From contig NZ_SLYP02000001.1 of assembly GCF_004341505.2 (NCBI RefSeq), positions 2,690,501 through 2,754,500 of the forward strand: DNA of 64,000 nucleotides, read 5' to 3'. Source of the DNA: Sphingomonas sp. JUb134 (GTDB lineage Bacteria; Pseudomonadota; Alphaproteobacteria; Sphingomonadales; Sphingomonadaceae). The notes under the pieces are model-generated. The model had not been told where the DNA came from. It searched no databases and saw only the letters and a program-made list of their open reading frames with translations. Of this stretch, positions 16,242 to 28,149 are shown in pieces. The position numbers were made by a program, and so were the translations under genes. Numbering within the stretch: the first letter of the stretch is position 1; each line of letters opens with the position of its first letter.

Positions 16242-16315
16242 TGGAGCGGGTGAAGGGAATCGAACCCTCGTCGTAAGCTTGGGAAGCTTCTGCTCTACCA
16301 TTGAGCTACACCCGC
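16242..16315 (-). tRNA. tRNA-Gly (anticodon CCC)
   Basis: Read on the minus strand it begins GCGGGTGTAGCTCAATGG and ends CACCCGCTCCA, with encoded CCA. The D arm (GCTC/GAGC), anticodon loop TTCCCAA and T arm with GGTTCGATTCC are all present; the acceptor stem GCGGGTG/CACCCGC is perfect. The 3' end faces the phage-like element, making it the likely attachment gene. Confidence 0.97.
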
Positions 16316-16601
16316 GAGGCCGTGGTCCCGCCCGGTCGTACGCGCCGGGGCGCTTGCGACGATCGGCAACTGCCATGCTTCTCATCGCCTCGTCAATGGC
16401 GATGATGGTTACCCGCACGTCCGCCCCGGGCGAGCGACGTCAGCCCGCAGCCTCCCACCCAGCGCGAGGTCCGCCCGTCCGCGATCGGAGGCGCGCGCCG
16501 GGGATCCCGGGAGCGGCCCCGTCGAGGCAGGGCCGGATCGCGCCGGACCCGCCGCCGTTTCGGAGAGGATCGCCCAGCCGCCTCGCGGCCGGGCCGGGTG
16601 C

Positions 16602-16757
16602 CTATTCGTCGAGCCAGCACTCGTGGCATTTGGTTCGGCCGATCTCGGCCTCCGCGCCGCAGCCGCACTGGCCCGGCTCGGGCGCGCGGAGCGCCTGTTC
16701 GAAGTAGCGGCGAGGCGCGACGAATACCGCACGCGCGACACGAAGGATCGTATCCAT
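16602..16757 (-). CDS. Small zinc-ribbon-like protein (51 aa)
   Basis: Starts MDTILRVARAVFVAPRRYFE and ends with a four-cysteine module, CGCGAEAEIGRTKCHECWLD (CxC then CxxC), suggesting a small zinc-binding knuckle. A strong SD (AAGGAG) lies about 8 nt before the ATG. An 8-bp inverted repeat lies 25 nt upstream of the start. Not recognised as a named family. The clear SD and cysteine spacing support a real gene. Confidence 0.7.
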   Translation of the reverse strand: MDTILRVARAVFVAPRRYFEQALRAPEPGQCGCGAEAEIGRTKCHECWLDE

Positions 16758-16781
16758 CCCCTATCTCCTTATTTTCTGCAC

Positions 16782-16805
16782 GCAACTTGCCGCGCAACAA
16801 GTTGC
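16782..16805. promoter_or_regulatory. Inverted repeat upstream of the zinc-ribbon gene
   Basis: GCAACTTG-N8-CAAGTTGC, perfect 8-bp arms, in the promoter region of the minus-strand gene at 16602-16757. A dimeric regulator could bind there. Protein unknown. Confidence 0.45.
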
Positions 16806-17043
16806 TTGTCGAGTGGGTACTTCACACCTCCTTCGCACGACTGCGGCCAGGGGCGACCTGGCGGTCGAGGGACGGGCCGAACCCTGCTTTGCTACTGGAT
16901 GGAGGAAGATCCGGACTCTCTCGGTCGCCGCAGAGCCGCGAGGACTCGAGGCAAGCGGCCGCATCGCGCCCCCCGTTAGGCACGACGCGCGCCCGTCGCA
17001 GCGTCAGAAGTGGCGCACGCGAGCCGAAGCGCGTGCCGGCGGT

Positions 17044-17799
17044 TCAGATGCCGCCGGCCGCCACCGGATACCCGGCCGCGACGAGCTGCGCTTCCAGATC
17101 GCCCGTGCAGGTGTCGAGAAGCTTCCGGTCGGTCGCTCGGATGACGAAGTTGGCGCCTACCCGCCCCTCTCGGAAAAAAGGATAGCTGCCGATCGAGACG
17201 CCGGCGTGGGTGCGCTCCGCCTCGCGCAGCAGGTCGGCGACCTCGCTCTCCCCGACCCAGCAGCCGATGGTGGTGGACAGCACCGGCAGCCCGCCCTCCA
17301 GCGTACCGGTGAGCGCATCGAGCATCGCCGCGGCGATGTGCGGCACCCCGGCCAGGATGAAGAGGTTGCCGACGCGGATACCCGGCGCCCCCGACTGGCT
17401 GTTGGCGATGAGCGTCGCGCCCTCCGGCACGCGCGCCATGCGCAGCCGCGCTTCGTTGACCCCGCCGCGCCCGGCGTAATGCGCCTCCAGCATCGCCTGC
17501 GCCTCGGGATGGATCACCACCGGAACGCCGAGTGCCGCCGCGACCGCGTCCACGGTGATGTCGTCATGCGTCGGCCCGATGCCGCCGGTCGTGAAGCAAT
17601 AGTCGTTGCGCGCCCGCAGCGCGTCGAGCGCCTCCACGATCGCCTCCTGCCGGTCCGCCACGATCCGCACCTCGGCCAGGCGGATGCCCTGGACGTTCAG
17701 CCAGGACGCGAGCTGGGCCACGTTGCGGTCCTGCGTCCGTCCGGAAAGGATCTCGTCTCCGATGACGAGCAGGGCGGCGGTCCAGGTGCGCACGGTCAT
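17044..17799 (-). CDS. Molybdopterin-binding CinA/MoaB-like protein
   Basis: A 251-aa protein of the MoCF_biosynth superfamily: AALLVIGDEILSGRTQDRN at the N-terminus, CFTTGGIGPTHDDIT, and NLFILAGVPHIAAAMLD. It corresponds to the N-terminal module of CinA, without the C-terminal nicotinamide-nucleotide amidase domain, so it is the short sphingomonad-type form. Its actual substrate is uncertain. ATG 17799 follows AAGGG. Divergent from map with 64 bp between starts. Confidence 0.88.
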   Translation of the reverse strand: MTVRTWTAALLVIGDEILSGRTQDRNVAQLASWLNVQGIRLAEVRIVADRQEAIVEALDALRARNDYCFTTGGIGPTHDDITVDAVAAALGVPVVIHPEAQAMLEAHYAGRGGVNEARLRMARVPEGATLIANSQSGAPGIRVGNLFILAGVPHIAAAMLDALTGTLEGGLPVLSTTIGCWVGESEVADLLREAERTHAGVSIGSYPFFREGRVGANFVIRATDRKLLDTCTGDLEAQLVAAGYPVAAGGI

Positions 17800-17863
17800 G
17801 TCCCTTGCATAGCGCCCGACCCCGCCCTCGCAAAGCGGCACCCGAGCCGTTATATCGCGGGGC

Positions 17864-18691
17864 ATGACCGAATATGTAACCGTCTCCGCCGACACTCCCC
17901 TGGCGCGCACCGGCGCGATCAAGCTGCATGGCCCCGAAGCGTTCGAGGGCATGCGCAAGGCGGGGCGCCTGGCGGCCGAGGTGCTCGACGCCGTCACGCC
18001 GCACGTGGTGCCGGGCGTTTCCACCGCCGAGATCGACGCGATGATCTTTCGCATGATCGACGATGCCGGGGCGGTGCCGGCGACGCTGGGCTATCGCGGC
18101 TACACCCATTCGACCTGCATCTCGATCAACCATGTCGTGTGCCACGGCATCCCGTCCGAGCGCGTGTTCAAGGACGGCGACATCGCCAACATCGACGTGA
18201 CGCCGCTGCTCGACGGCTGGCACGGCGACACCAGCCGCACCTATCTGGTCGGCAACGTGCCGATCAAGGCGCGGCGGCTGGTCGAGGTGACCTATGACTG
18301 CATGATGCTCGGCATCGAGCAGGCGCGCCCGGGCAACCGGCTGGGCGACGTCGCCCATGCGATCCAGCAGCATGCCGAGGCGCACCGCTATGGCGTCGTC
18401 CGCGACTTCTGCGGGCATGGCGTCGGCCGGCTGTTCCACGATGCGCCGGAGGTGGTGCACGCGGGGCGGCCCGGTACCGGCCCGGAGCTCAAGCCCGGCA
18501 TGATCCTGACGATCGAGCCGATGATCAACATCGGCAAGCCCGACGTGAAGGTGCTGGACGACGGCTGGACGGCGGTGACCCGCGACCGCTCGCTCTCCGC
18601 GCAGTTCGAGCATTCGATCGGCATCACCGAGGACGGCTGCGAGATCTTTACGCTGAGCCCCGCGGGCTACACCAAGCCGCCGTATTTCTGA
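17864..18691 (+). CDS. map: Type I methionine aminopeptidase
   Basis: Removes the initiator methionine from nascent proteins. The 275-aa sequence carries all five metal ligands of the pita-bread fold: D111 (NIDVT), D122 (HGDTSRT), H185 (CGHGVG), E218 (TIEPM) and E249 (FEHS), plus substrate-binding H94 (VCHGIP). The N-terminal ~20 residues are a short extension before the catalytic core (HGPEAFEGMRKAGRLAAEVL). Apparently complete and functional. Confidence 0.97.
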   Translation: MTEYVTVSADTPLARTGAIKLHGPEAFEGMRKAGRLAAEVLDAVTPHVVPGVSTAEIDAMIFRMIDDAGAVPATLGYRGYTHSTCISINHVVCHGIPSERVFKDGDIANIDVTPLLDGWHGDTSRTYLVGNVPIKARRLVEVTYDCMMLGIEQARPGNRLGDVAHAIQQHAEAHRYGVVRDFCGHGVGRLFHDAPEVVHAGRPGTGPELKPGMILTIEPMINIGKPDVKVLDDGWTAVTRDRSLSAQFEHSIGITEDGCEIFTLSPAGYTKPPYF

Positions 18692-18884
18692 TCGCCGAAC
18701 GTCGCCGCTTCGGCACGCGACGTTCCTTGCGCCAGGACAAGGGCAGCCGCGGCGAAGCCGTCCATCGCAGGCTGGCCGCGGGCCGCCGCATCCCCTAGCC
18801 TGGGCTTGTCGGCACGGGCCGAGGCTTGGGGCATGCTGGCGCACACGCCCCGGCAAGGCGCGCCGCAACGAGGGAGATGCCAGA

Positions 18885-19454
18885 ATGAGCGATCACAACA
18901 GCGAAGAGATGGCGCGGGTCGGCACCGGGCAGCCGGTGGCGAACGCCGATCGGTGGACGGGATCGCTGACGACGCGCAGCGGCTTCACCTTCCACGTCCG
19001 TCCGGCCCGTCCCGGCGACGAGGAGCGGCTTGCCGAATTCTTCCGCCATGTTTCCGAAGACGACATCCGCTTCCGCTTCCTGATCGCCCTCGACAAGGTG
19101 GGCCACGACCGCCTCGTCGCGATGACCGCGGTCGATCATGACCGGACCGAGAACTTCCTGGCGCTCGATGACGAGGGCCGCATCCTCGCGACGGGCATGC
19201 TCGCGGCCGATCCGCAGCTGGAGCGCGGCGAGGTCGCGATCTCGATCCGCACCGATCACAAGCGCCGCGGCATCAGCTGGACGCTGCTCGAGCACATCGC
19301 CGCCTATGCCGAGGCGCGCGGCATCAAGACGCTCGAATCGATCGAGGCGCGCGAGAACCGTGCCGCCATCGAGCTGGAGCAGGAAATGGGCTTCACCGCC
19401 CATCCGCTGGAGGACGATCCGACGCTGGTGCTGGTCCGCCGCACCCTCGGCTGA
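18885..19454 (+). CDS. GNAT family N-acetyltransferase
   Basis: A 189-aa protein with a GNAT fold from about residue 36: HVRPARPGDEERLAEFF, the beta4 region GEVAISIRTDHKRRGISWTLLEHI that forms the acetyl-CoA pyrophosphate loop (RRGIS in place of the usual R/QxxGxG/A), and MGFTAH near the end. Substrate unknown; small-molecule or protein acetylation are both possible. A GAGGGAGATG segment gives the SD. Monocistronic, with 193 nt between it and map. Confidence 0.88.
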   Translation: MSDHNSEEMARVGTGQPVANADRWTGSLTTRSGFTFHVRPARPGDEERLAEFFRHVSEDDIRFRFLIALDKVGHDRLVAMTAVDHDRTENFLALDDEGRILATGMLAADPQLERGEVAISIRTDHKRRGISWTLLEHIAAYAEARGIKTLESIEARENRAAIELEQEMGFTAHPLEDDPTLVLVRRTLG

Positions 19455-19478
19455 CCCGGCCACGCCGGTGCCCGCGCG

Positions 19479-20822
19479 TCAGGCGGCGCCGGGCACTGGC
19501 AGGCGGATTTCGGCGCACAGGCCGCCGCTGGGACGGTTCGACAGCTGGAATTGGCCGCCCTCCGCCTCCACCGCGCGGACCACGATCGACAGGCCCAGGC
19601 CGAAGCCGATCGTGTCGCGCTTGCGGGCGGCATCCAGGCGGACGAACGGCTCGAGCACCAGCGGCAGCGAGTCCTCGGGAATGCCGGGACCGTCGTCCTC
19701 TACGGAAAGCACCACCGCATCGGCATGCGCGGCCAAGCGGATGCACACGGTGTCGGCGTGATGAACCGCATTCTCGACGAGGTTCACCAGCGCGCGCTTC
19801 ATGCCCGAGGGGCGCAGGCGGCACTCCAGATGGTCCGGCCCATCATAGGTCACGTTCTGCCCGAGGTCGGCCGCCTCGTCCGCCACGGTCGCGCTCAGCA
19901 CCGCCAGGTCGATCAGCACCGGCTGCTCGGGCTCGCCCTCCCCTCCAAGGAACGCGAGCAACGAGGCGATCATCGACTCCATCTCCGCAAGGTCGGAGTC
20001 GAGCGTCTCGCGAAGCTCGTCGTCCGCCACCCGCTCGGCGCGCAGCCGCAAGCGCGCGAGGGGGGTGCGCAGGTCATGGCCGACCGCTGCCAGCGCGCGG
20101 GTGCGATCGTCGATCAGCCTGTGGATGCGGGCCTGCATGCGGTTGAAGGCGGCGACCACGCGGCGCACTTCGCCGGGCCCCGCCTCCGACACGCGGATCG
20201 GCGCGCCTTCGGGACCGCTGCGGCCCACCCGATCGGCGGCGGTCGCCAGCTGGCGCATCGGCAGCAGCGTACGCCGCACTAGCAGGCCGCCGATCACGAT
20301 CAGGGCGATGGCCGGGATCAGCGCCAGCAGCACCCGCTCCCATGCGAGGTTGAGCGTGCGCAGCGATTCGAGGGTGCGGAAATGGAGCCAGCTGCCGTCC
20401 GACAGGCGTATGCCCCCCGTCACGACCGAGCTGCGCCCGGGCGACGTCAGCCGCAACCGCAGGTCCGAGGTCGCCAGCGACGGCTCCCAGTCCACCACCT
20501 GCTCACGCATCCCGTCCAGCGACGGCGAAATGCGCGCCGGTGGCGGCAGCTCCGGGCTCCAGCGCAGCTCGTAGCGATCGGTCGTGAGTTCGGCCGCCAT
20601 CGCCTCGCGGCGCTCGGGCGGGCTTTCGGTAATCAACCGACGCGCGATCACGAGATGCTCGGCGAGCCGTCGTGCCTCGTCGTCGCGGACGGCGAACTGG
20701 CTCGCGCGCTCGTACAAGAGCGTACTGACGCCGAATTCGAGCGCGGTGGTGAGCAGCAGGATCGCGACGATACGGCCGAGCAACCCGAAGGACGGGTGCA
20801 CGAAGCGCGCAAATCGGGTCAA
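19479..20822 (-). CDS. Membrane sensor histidine kinase (EnvZ-like architecture)
   Basis: A 447-aa kinase. A transmembrane helix at about 14-36, a periplasmic sensor (about 37-162), a second helix at about 163-182, HAMP (about 183-235), then the dimerisation domain with the phosphoacceptor H249 in VGHDLRTPLARLRLR. The ATPase domain has N347/N351 (NLVENAVHHA), G1 DDGPG (376-380) and G2 GFGLGL (406-411). It shares a 4-bp overlap with its upstream regulator. The stimulus is unknown. Confidence 0.95.
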   Translation of the reverse strand: MTRFARFVHPSFGLLGRIVAILLLTTALEFGVSTLLYERASQFAVRDDEARRLAEHLVIARRLITESPPERREAMAAELTTDRYELRWSPELPPPARISPSLDGMREQVVDWEPSLATSDLRLRLTSPGRSSVVTGGIRLSDGSWLHFRTLESLRTLNLAWERVLLALIPAIALIVIGGLLVRRTLLPMRQLATAADRVGRSGPEGAPIRVSEAGPGEVRRVVAAFNRMQARIHRLIDDRTRALAAVGHDLRTPLARLRLRAERVADDELRETLDSDLAEMESMIASLLAFLGGEGEPEQPVLIDLAVLSATVADEAADLGQNVTYDGPDHLECRLRPSGMKRALVNLVENAVHHADTVCIRLAAHADAVVLSVEDDGPGIPEDSLPLVLEPFVRLDAARKRDTIGFGLGLSIVVRAVEAEGGQFQLSNRPSGGLCAEIRLPVPGAA

Positions 20823-21529
20823 GCGCGCTCCACCGGCACGTTGAGCATATAGCCGACGCCGCGCACGGTGATGATCGGCGCGCTGCCGCCGGCGCCCGAA
20901 AGCTTGCGGCGAAGGCGGCTCACCAGCACGTCGATGCTGCGGTCGGAGCTGTCGCCCAGGCGGGTGCGGGACAGCTCGATCAGCCGCTCGCGCGCGATCA
21001 CGCGCTGGGCGTGGTCGAGCAGCACGGCGAGCAGGTCGAACTCCGCGCCCGTCAGGTCGACGACCGCGCCGGTAGGCGAAAGGGTCTCGCGGCGCCGCAG
21101 GTCGATCGTCCAGCCGTCGAAGCGGCGAAGCCCCTCCTCCCGCGCACCGGGGGGTACCTCACGGCCGCCGCGGCGCAGCACTGCGCGGACGCGCGCCAGC
21201 AGCTCGCGGGTGCTGAACGGCTTGGGCAGATAGTCGTCGGCGCCCAGTTCCAGGCCTGCGACCCGGTCGGACTCGCTACCTTTCGCGCTGATGAAGATGA
21301 TCGCCACGTTGCTGCGCTCGCGCAGCTGCCGGCAGAGCTCGATCCCGCTGGTGCCCGGAAGCATGATGTCCAGCAGCACCAGGTCGGCAGGATGCGCGTC
21401 CAGCGCCTCCCACATCTCGTCCGCGGCGGACGCGGTGCGGACAAGATAGCCGTTCTCCTGGAGCGCGCGGGCGGTCAGCGTGCGGAGTGCGGCATCGTCC
21501 TCGACGAGCACGATCGAAGGAGCGCTCAT
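20819..21529 (-). CDS. OmpR-family response regulator
   Basis: A 236-aa regulator. The receiver domain has acidic E10-D11-D12, phosphoacceptor D54 (LVLLDIMLPG), conserved Ser/Thr near 81 and K103 (LPKPFS). The winged-helix output domain (about 132-232) includes LTGAEFDLLAVLLDHAQRVI and the RSIDVLVSRLRRKL recognition-helix region, ending VRGVGYML. It is cotranscribed with and precedes the kinase gene. Targets unknown. Confidence 0.95.
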   Translation of the reverse strand: MSAPSIVLVEDDAALRTLTARALQENGYLVRTASAADEMWEALDAHPADLVLLDIMLPGTSGIELCRQLRERSNVAIIFISAKGSESDRVAGLELGADDYLPKPFSTRELLARVRAVLRRGGREVPPGAREEGLRRFDGWTIDLRRRETLSPTGAVVDLTGAEFDLLAVLLDHAQRVIARERLIELSRTRLGDSSDRSIDVLVSRLRRKLSGAGGSAPIITVRGVGYMLNVPVERA

Positions 21530-21663
21530 GCGGCTGGTCGATCAGGAGCGGGGCGGTTCATGGTTTTTGAGGTAGGCAGCGGCCAAGCGTTGGTCAACGC
21601 GCCGCGGCGGGAGCGAGGACGAGGCGGCCATCGCGACCGCCCCACCCTGCCTCCCGCTGCGGA

Positions 21664-23334
21664 TCAGGAGTCGATGTCGCGGCGGAACGTCTCCGGCAGG
21701 AAGAGCAGCGCCACCACCAGCGTGATCGCGGCGATCACGATCGGGTACCACAGGCCGTAGTAGATGTTGCCGGTCGCCGCGACCATCGCGAACGCCGTGG
21801 TCGGCAGAAAGCCGCCGAACCAGCCGTTGCCGATGTGATAGGGCAGCGACATGGCGGTGTAGCGGATCCGGGTCGGGAACAGCTCGACCAGCAGCGCCGC
21901 GATCGGTCCATAGGCCATGGTCACCAGCAGCACGAGGACGATCAGGATGCCGACCAGCATCGGCCTGTCGATCCGCGCCGGATCGGCCGCCCCAGCCGGG
22001 TAGCCGGCGGCGGTGAGCGCCTGCTGTACCTGGGCGCCATAGGCCTTGATCGCATCGGCACGGGCGGGGCCGGTCACCCTCGCCGGGTCCACGGCCGGCA
22101 GCACCTGCCCGCCGACATGGATGCTCGCGATCGTCCCTGCCGGCGCGGCGACGTTGCCGTAGGAGATGCCGGCCTTCGCCAGATAGGCCTTGGCGATGTC
22201 GCAGGAGCTGCTGTCGAACTTGTTCTTGCCCACCGGGTCGAACTGCACCGAGCATTCGTTCGGGTCCGCCACCACCGACACCGGCGTGGTCTGCTGCGCC
22301 TCGTACAGCGCCGGGTTGGCGGCGTGCGACATCGCCTGGAACAGCGGATAGTAGAGCAGCGCCGAGAGCGCGAAGCCCGTCAGCAGCACCGGCTTGCGGC
22401 CGATCTTGTCGGACACCCAGCCGAAGAAGACGAACGCGGGCGTCGCGATCAGCAGCGCGACCGCCACCAGGATGTTGGTGGTGGCGCCGTCGACGCGCAG
22501 CATCTTTTCCAGGAAGAACAGCGCGTAGAACTGGCTGGTGTAGAAGATCACCCCCTGCCCCATCGCCGCGCCGAGCAGCGCCACCAGCACCACCTTCAGG
22601 TTGCGCCAGGTGCCGAACGCCTCGGTGAGCGGCGCCTTGGAGGTCTTTCCCTCGGCCTTCATCTTCTGGAACACCGGGCTTTCGCTCATCTGCAGGCGGA
22701 TCCACATCGACACCGCCAGGAGCACGATCGAGATCAGGAACGGCACCCGCCATCCCCAGCTCGCAAAGGCTTCCTCGCCCACCGCAAAGCGGGTCCCGAT
22801 CACGATCAGCAGCGCCGCGAACAGGCCAAAGGTCGCCGTCGTCTGGATGAAGCTGGTGTAGAGGCCGCGCTTGTTGTTGGGCGCGTGCTCGGCGACATAG
22901 GTGGCGGCGCCGCCATATTCGCCGCCCAGCGCCAGCCCCTGGAGCAGCCGCAGCACCACCAGGGCGATCGGTGCCGCGACCCCTGCGGTGGCATAGCTCG
23001 GCAGCAATCCGACGACAAAGGTCGACAGGCCCATGATGCCCATGGTGACGAGGAAGGTGTTCTTGCGCCCGACCATGTCGCCGATCCGCCCGAACACCAG
23101 CGCGCCGAACGGCCGCACCGCAAAGCCTGCCGCAAACGCCGCCAGCGCAAAGATGAAGCCGGTGGTCTCGTTCACGCCGGAGAAGAACTGGGCCGTGATG
23201 ATCGTCGCCAGCAGACCGTAGAGGTAGAAATCATACCACTCGAACACCGTGCCCAGCGAGGAGGCCGCGATGACGAGCTTCTCGCTCTGGGTGGCGGGGT
23301 GGTGTTTGGGAATGTCCCCCGGTGCGGTCGCCAT
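21664..23334 (-). CDS. MFS transporter, metabolite:H+ symporter (MHS) type
   Basis: A 556-aa transporter. The FEWYDFYLYG motif in helix 1, GRIGDMVGRKNTF (loop 2-3) and LQGLALGGEYGGAATYVAEH mark the MHS/ShiA-ProP group of MFS proteins. About 12 helices are visible. A hydrophilic insertion (about residues 336-458, with C361 and C378) separates helices 8 and 9. ATG 23334 follows GGAGAGGGG. It is divergent from acs with 352 nt between starts, so uptake of acetate or another short carboxylate is plausible but inferred. Confidence 0.88.
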   Translation of the reverse strand: MATAPGDIPKHHPATQSEKLVIAASSLGTVFEWYDFYLYGLLATIITAQFFSGVNETTGFIFALAAFAAGFAVRPFGALVFGRIGDMVGRKNTFLVTMGIMGLSTFVVGLLPSYATAGVAAPIALVVLRLLQGLALGGEYGGAATYVAEHAPNNKRGLYTSFIQTTATFGLFAALLIVIGTRFAVGEEAFASWGWRVPFLISIVLLAVSMWIRLQMSESPVFQKMKAEGKTSKAPLTEAFGTWRNLKVVLVALLGAAMGQGVIFYTSQFYALFFLEKMLRVDGATTNILVAVALLIATPAFVFFGWVSDKIGRKPVLLTGFALSALLYYPLFQAMSHAANPALYEAQQTTPVSVVADPNECSVQFDPVGKNKFDSSSCDIAKAYLAKAGISYGNVAAPAGTIASIHVGGQVLPAVDPARVTGPARADAIKAYGAQVQQALTAAGYPAGAADPARIDRPMLVGILIVLVLLVTMAYGPIAALLVELFPTRIRYTAMSLPYHIGNGWFGGFLPTTAFAMVAATGNIYYGLWYPIVIAAITLVVALLFLPETFRRDIDS

Positions 23335-23686
23335 GTGCTGCCCCTCTCCTTCGATTCGCAAAGCGCGGCGCGGCCCTTCGTGCGGGGCCGTCGCCGGGCC
23401 GGCTCCAGGCGCCGCTCGCGCCGGGGGTCCGATTGCGACCATGGTGGCGGCATTCGAATTGCGGGTCGAGCCACTTGATCGGCCGGACCGGGGAAAATCG
23501 CAGGCCCGCGCGCTCCGGTCGCGGATCGCTGATCCCTCCATCCGCTCCCTTCGTCCCATTTTGGTCTTGCGCACGGGGGCGCGGGCGCGGGAGAATGGTG
23601 GCGACACCGGTCGCGCGCCGGCTCCATCGGCTCGTGGCGACATGCCCGATGGCGGCGCGTTCGAACCGTAGAGAATGGAGAGGATG

Positions 23687-25645
<1,959 letters not shown>

Positions 25646-25710
25646 CGAACGGCGCCGCCCGTTCGGGCCGGGACTGAACCTCACCGTGGCCGCATGGCCG
25701 CGGTGGGCGC

Positions 25711-26229
25711 TCAGGGTACCGAGACGGGATCGCGCCGCGGGAACTGTCGCATCAGCGCGGAAGCGAGCTTCGTCGCGACCGCCGCGGGGGCATCGGCCGC
25801 GCTTCCCTCCACCTGCACGGTGGAGGCGCGGCCGCTCCAGACGGGCGTGTCCCCGCCACGCAGCAGGATGTCGACCGAAAGGTCGGTCGAGACCAGGCCG
25901 CGGATCTGGCTCTTGCCCGAGGGCAGCGGCACAAACACTTGGCCCAGCGCCGCCATCGCCGGCGGCTCCTTTGCCTTTGCCGTCACCGCACCGCTCTCGG
26001 TGCGCGTGACCGTCACGCGCGCGATGTAGCGGCTGTGGCTCTCGAGCGGCAGCGGAACGAAGCGAGCGTCCGAAAGCGCGCGGGTGACCGCGTCCGTGAA
26101 CAGCCGATCAAAGGCGGAGGCGTCCTCGGCCACCTCGACGGCGATCGTGCCGGGCGCGACAGCGGGTGCAGGCGCCGCCGCCTGGGATTGCAGCGCGAGT
26201 GCAAGGAACGCTGTGGTCGGGATGCTCAT
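25711..26229 (-). CDS. Hypothetical exported protein
   Basis: A 172-aa protein. The N-terminal ~25 residues (MSIPTTAFLALALQSQAAAP) resemble a weak signal peptide. The body is beta-rich (RYIARVTVTRTESGAVTAKA; DLSVDILLRGGDTPVWSG). No family recognised. Start ATG 26229 follows AAGAGA. It lies 86 nt downstream of the TonB-domain gene on the same strand and is convergent with acs, so it is probably periplasmic and perhaps cotranscribed with that gene. Confidence 0.65.
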   Translation of the reverse strand: MSIPTTAFLALALQSQAAAPAPAVAPGTIAVEVAEDASAFDRLFTDAVTRALSDARFVPLPLESHSRYIARVTVTRTESGAVTAKAKEPPAMAALGQVFVPLPSGKSQIRGLVSTDLSVDILLRGGDTPVWSGRASTVQVEGSAADAPAAVATKLASALMRQFPRRDPVSVP

Positions 26230-26315
26230 CGTCTCTTCACCAGGGCCGGAAGGGCTGCCCCGCTGGTCGCACGAACCGGACGCGAAGAACAGAGACGCCG
26301 CGACTGCCCCCGCCC

Positions 26316-27413
26316 TCAGCCCGGATCTTTTCCGAGCGGCAATCCGCCATAGCCTATCTTGAAGATCACCCGGTCGACACAGCCCGAGCGCCCGGTCGCG
26401 GACGCAGGCTTGCGCGCCGAACGCAGGACATGGATCGCCTGCTCGCCGAAATTCGCCGTCGGTTCGCTTGCCAGCACCCGCAGGTTGCCGAGCTCGCCCC
26501 AGGGCGCCACGTCGAACGCGACGACCGCCCACCCTTCGATGGCGCGGCGCGGATAGCCGTTCGGATAGGTCAGCGTCGGCGGCGTGGCCCAATCGCCGGA
26601 ATGCGGGCAGTTGCTGTCGGCGGGCCGGAGGCTGTCCTCGGAGGGAGGCGTGGGCGCCGCAAGGGGCGCCGGTGCTCGCGAAAAGGGAAACAGGCAGCCG
26701 GCGCGCGCGCCGCCCGTGAAGCGGGACTTGCGCACCGCCCGTAAGGCTGCGCGGTCCAGCGCCGCACTCCCCGTGCCCTCCACCGTGCGCACATGGATCG
26801 GCCGCCCGCGCGCATCCTGATCATAGGCGACCATCGTCCAGTGCTTGACGCCCGGCGTGCCCGGCAGCTTGTCGAAATCGGGATACACGGCGACCAGCGG
26901 CCGCGGACGCGGTTCCGTGAGGCACGATGCCTGGGGCGACTGGATCCGGGCCCAGCCATCGGGCGGCAGTTCGCCCGACTGGGGTTCGAGGGAATAGGAG
27001 ATCAGGTCCCCGACCGGCGCTTCCTCGGGCGACATCGCGCGCAGCGTATAGCGGATGGTGCAGTCCGCCTGCGGGGCGCCCGCTTCGAACCGGCTGGCGG
27101 CAAGCGACGGCGCGACATCGTCGCTCCACGGCGCTCCACCCTCTTCCCTGCGGATCGACAGCGTCCGGCCGTTGGCATCGATGCGGAAGCGATAGGTGAG
27201 TGCGTCCGTCGCATCATATCGGTTGCCCCGGCGGATGCTCGTGATCGGACGTCGCAGCGCCAGCGGCGCCACGCTGGTGCCGCCGCAGCGCACCTCGCCC
27301 GGCATCCAGGCGAGCAGTTGCCAAGGCACCACCGGGCGTGGCGAAGCAAGCGACTGCGAAGATGCCGTATTTACGGGCAGCACCAGGCTGGCGAGCAGCA
27401 GCATTCTCTTCAT
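26316..27413 (-). CDS. Exported protein with two TonB C-terminal-like domains
   Basis: A 365-aa protein with signal peptide MKRMLLLASLVLPVNTASSQ. Two segments resemble TonB_C domains: about 185-260 (HWTMVAYDQDARGRPIHVRT, TGSAALDRAALRAVRKSRF) and about 290-360 (GWAVVAFDVAPWGELGNLRV, FGEQAIHVLRSARKP). No N-terminal transmembrane anchor or Pro-rich TonB linker is seen, so it is not a classical energy transducer. Cysteines near both domain ends may form disulfides. Divergent from glnB. Confidence 0.75.
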   Translation of the reverse strand: MKRMLLLASLVLPVNTASSQSLASPRPVVPWQLLAWMPGEVRCGGTSVAPLALRRPITSIRRGNRYDATDALTYRFRIDANGRTLSIRREEGGAPWSDDVAPSLAASRFEAGAPQADCTIRYTLRAMSPEEAPVGDLISYSLEPQSGELPPDGWARIQSPQASCLTEPRPRPLVAVYPDFDKLPGTPGVKHWTMVAYDQDARGRPIHVRTVEGTGSAALDRAALRAVRKSRFTGGARAGCLFPFSRAPAPLAAPTPPSEDSLRPADSNCPHSGDWATPPTLTYPNGYPRRAIEGWAVVAFDVAPWGELGNLRVLASEPTANFGEQAIHVLRSARKPASATGRSGCVDRVIFKIGYGGLPLGKDPG

Positions 27414-27472
27414 GCAGCCAGTCTGCGCAGGAAAGATTGCGCCCCGCAAGTAACGCGCTTGCCGGCATATGA

Positions 27473-28060
<588 letters not shown>

Positions 28061-28149
28061 CCGGACATTTCTTTCGACGCATTGCACGAAATCCGCCGCG
28101 GGGGGGCGCCTCGCGGGGTAATGGTTTTATCCAGAAAGGGCTTAGTTCC

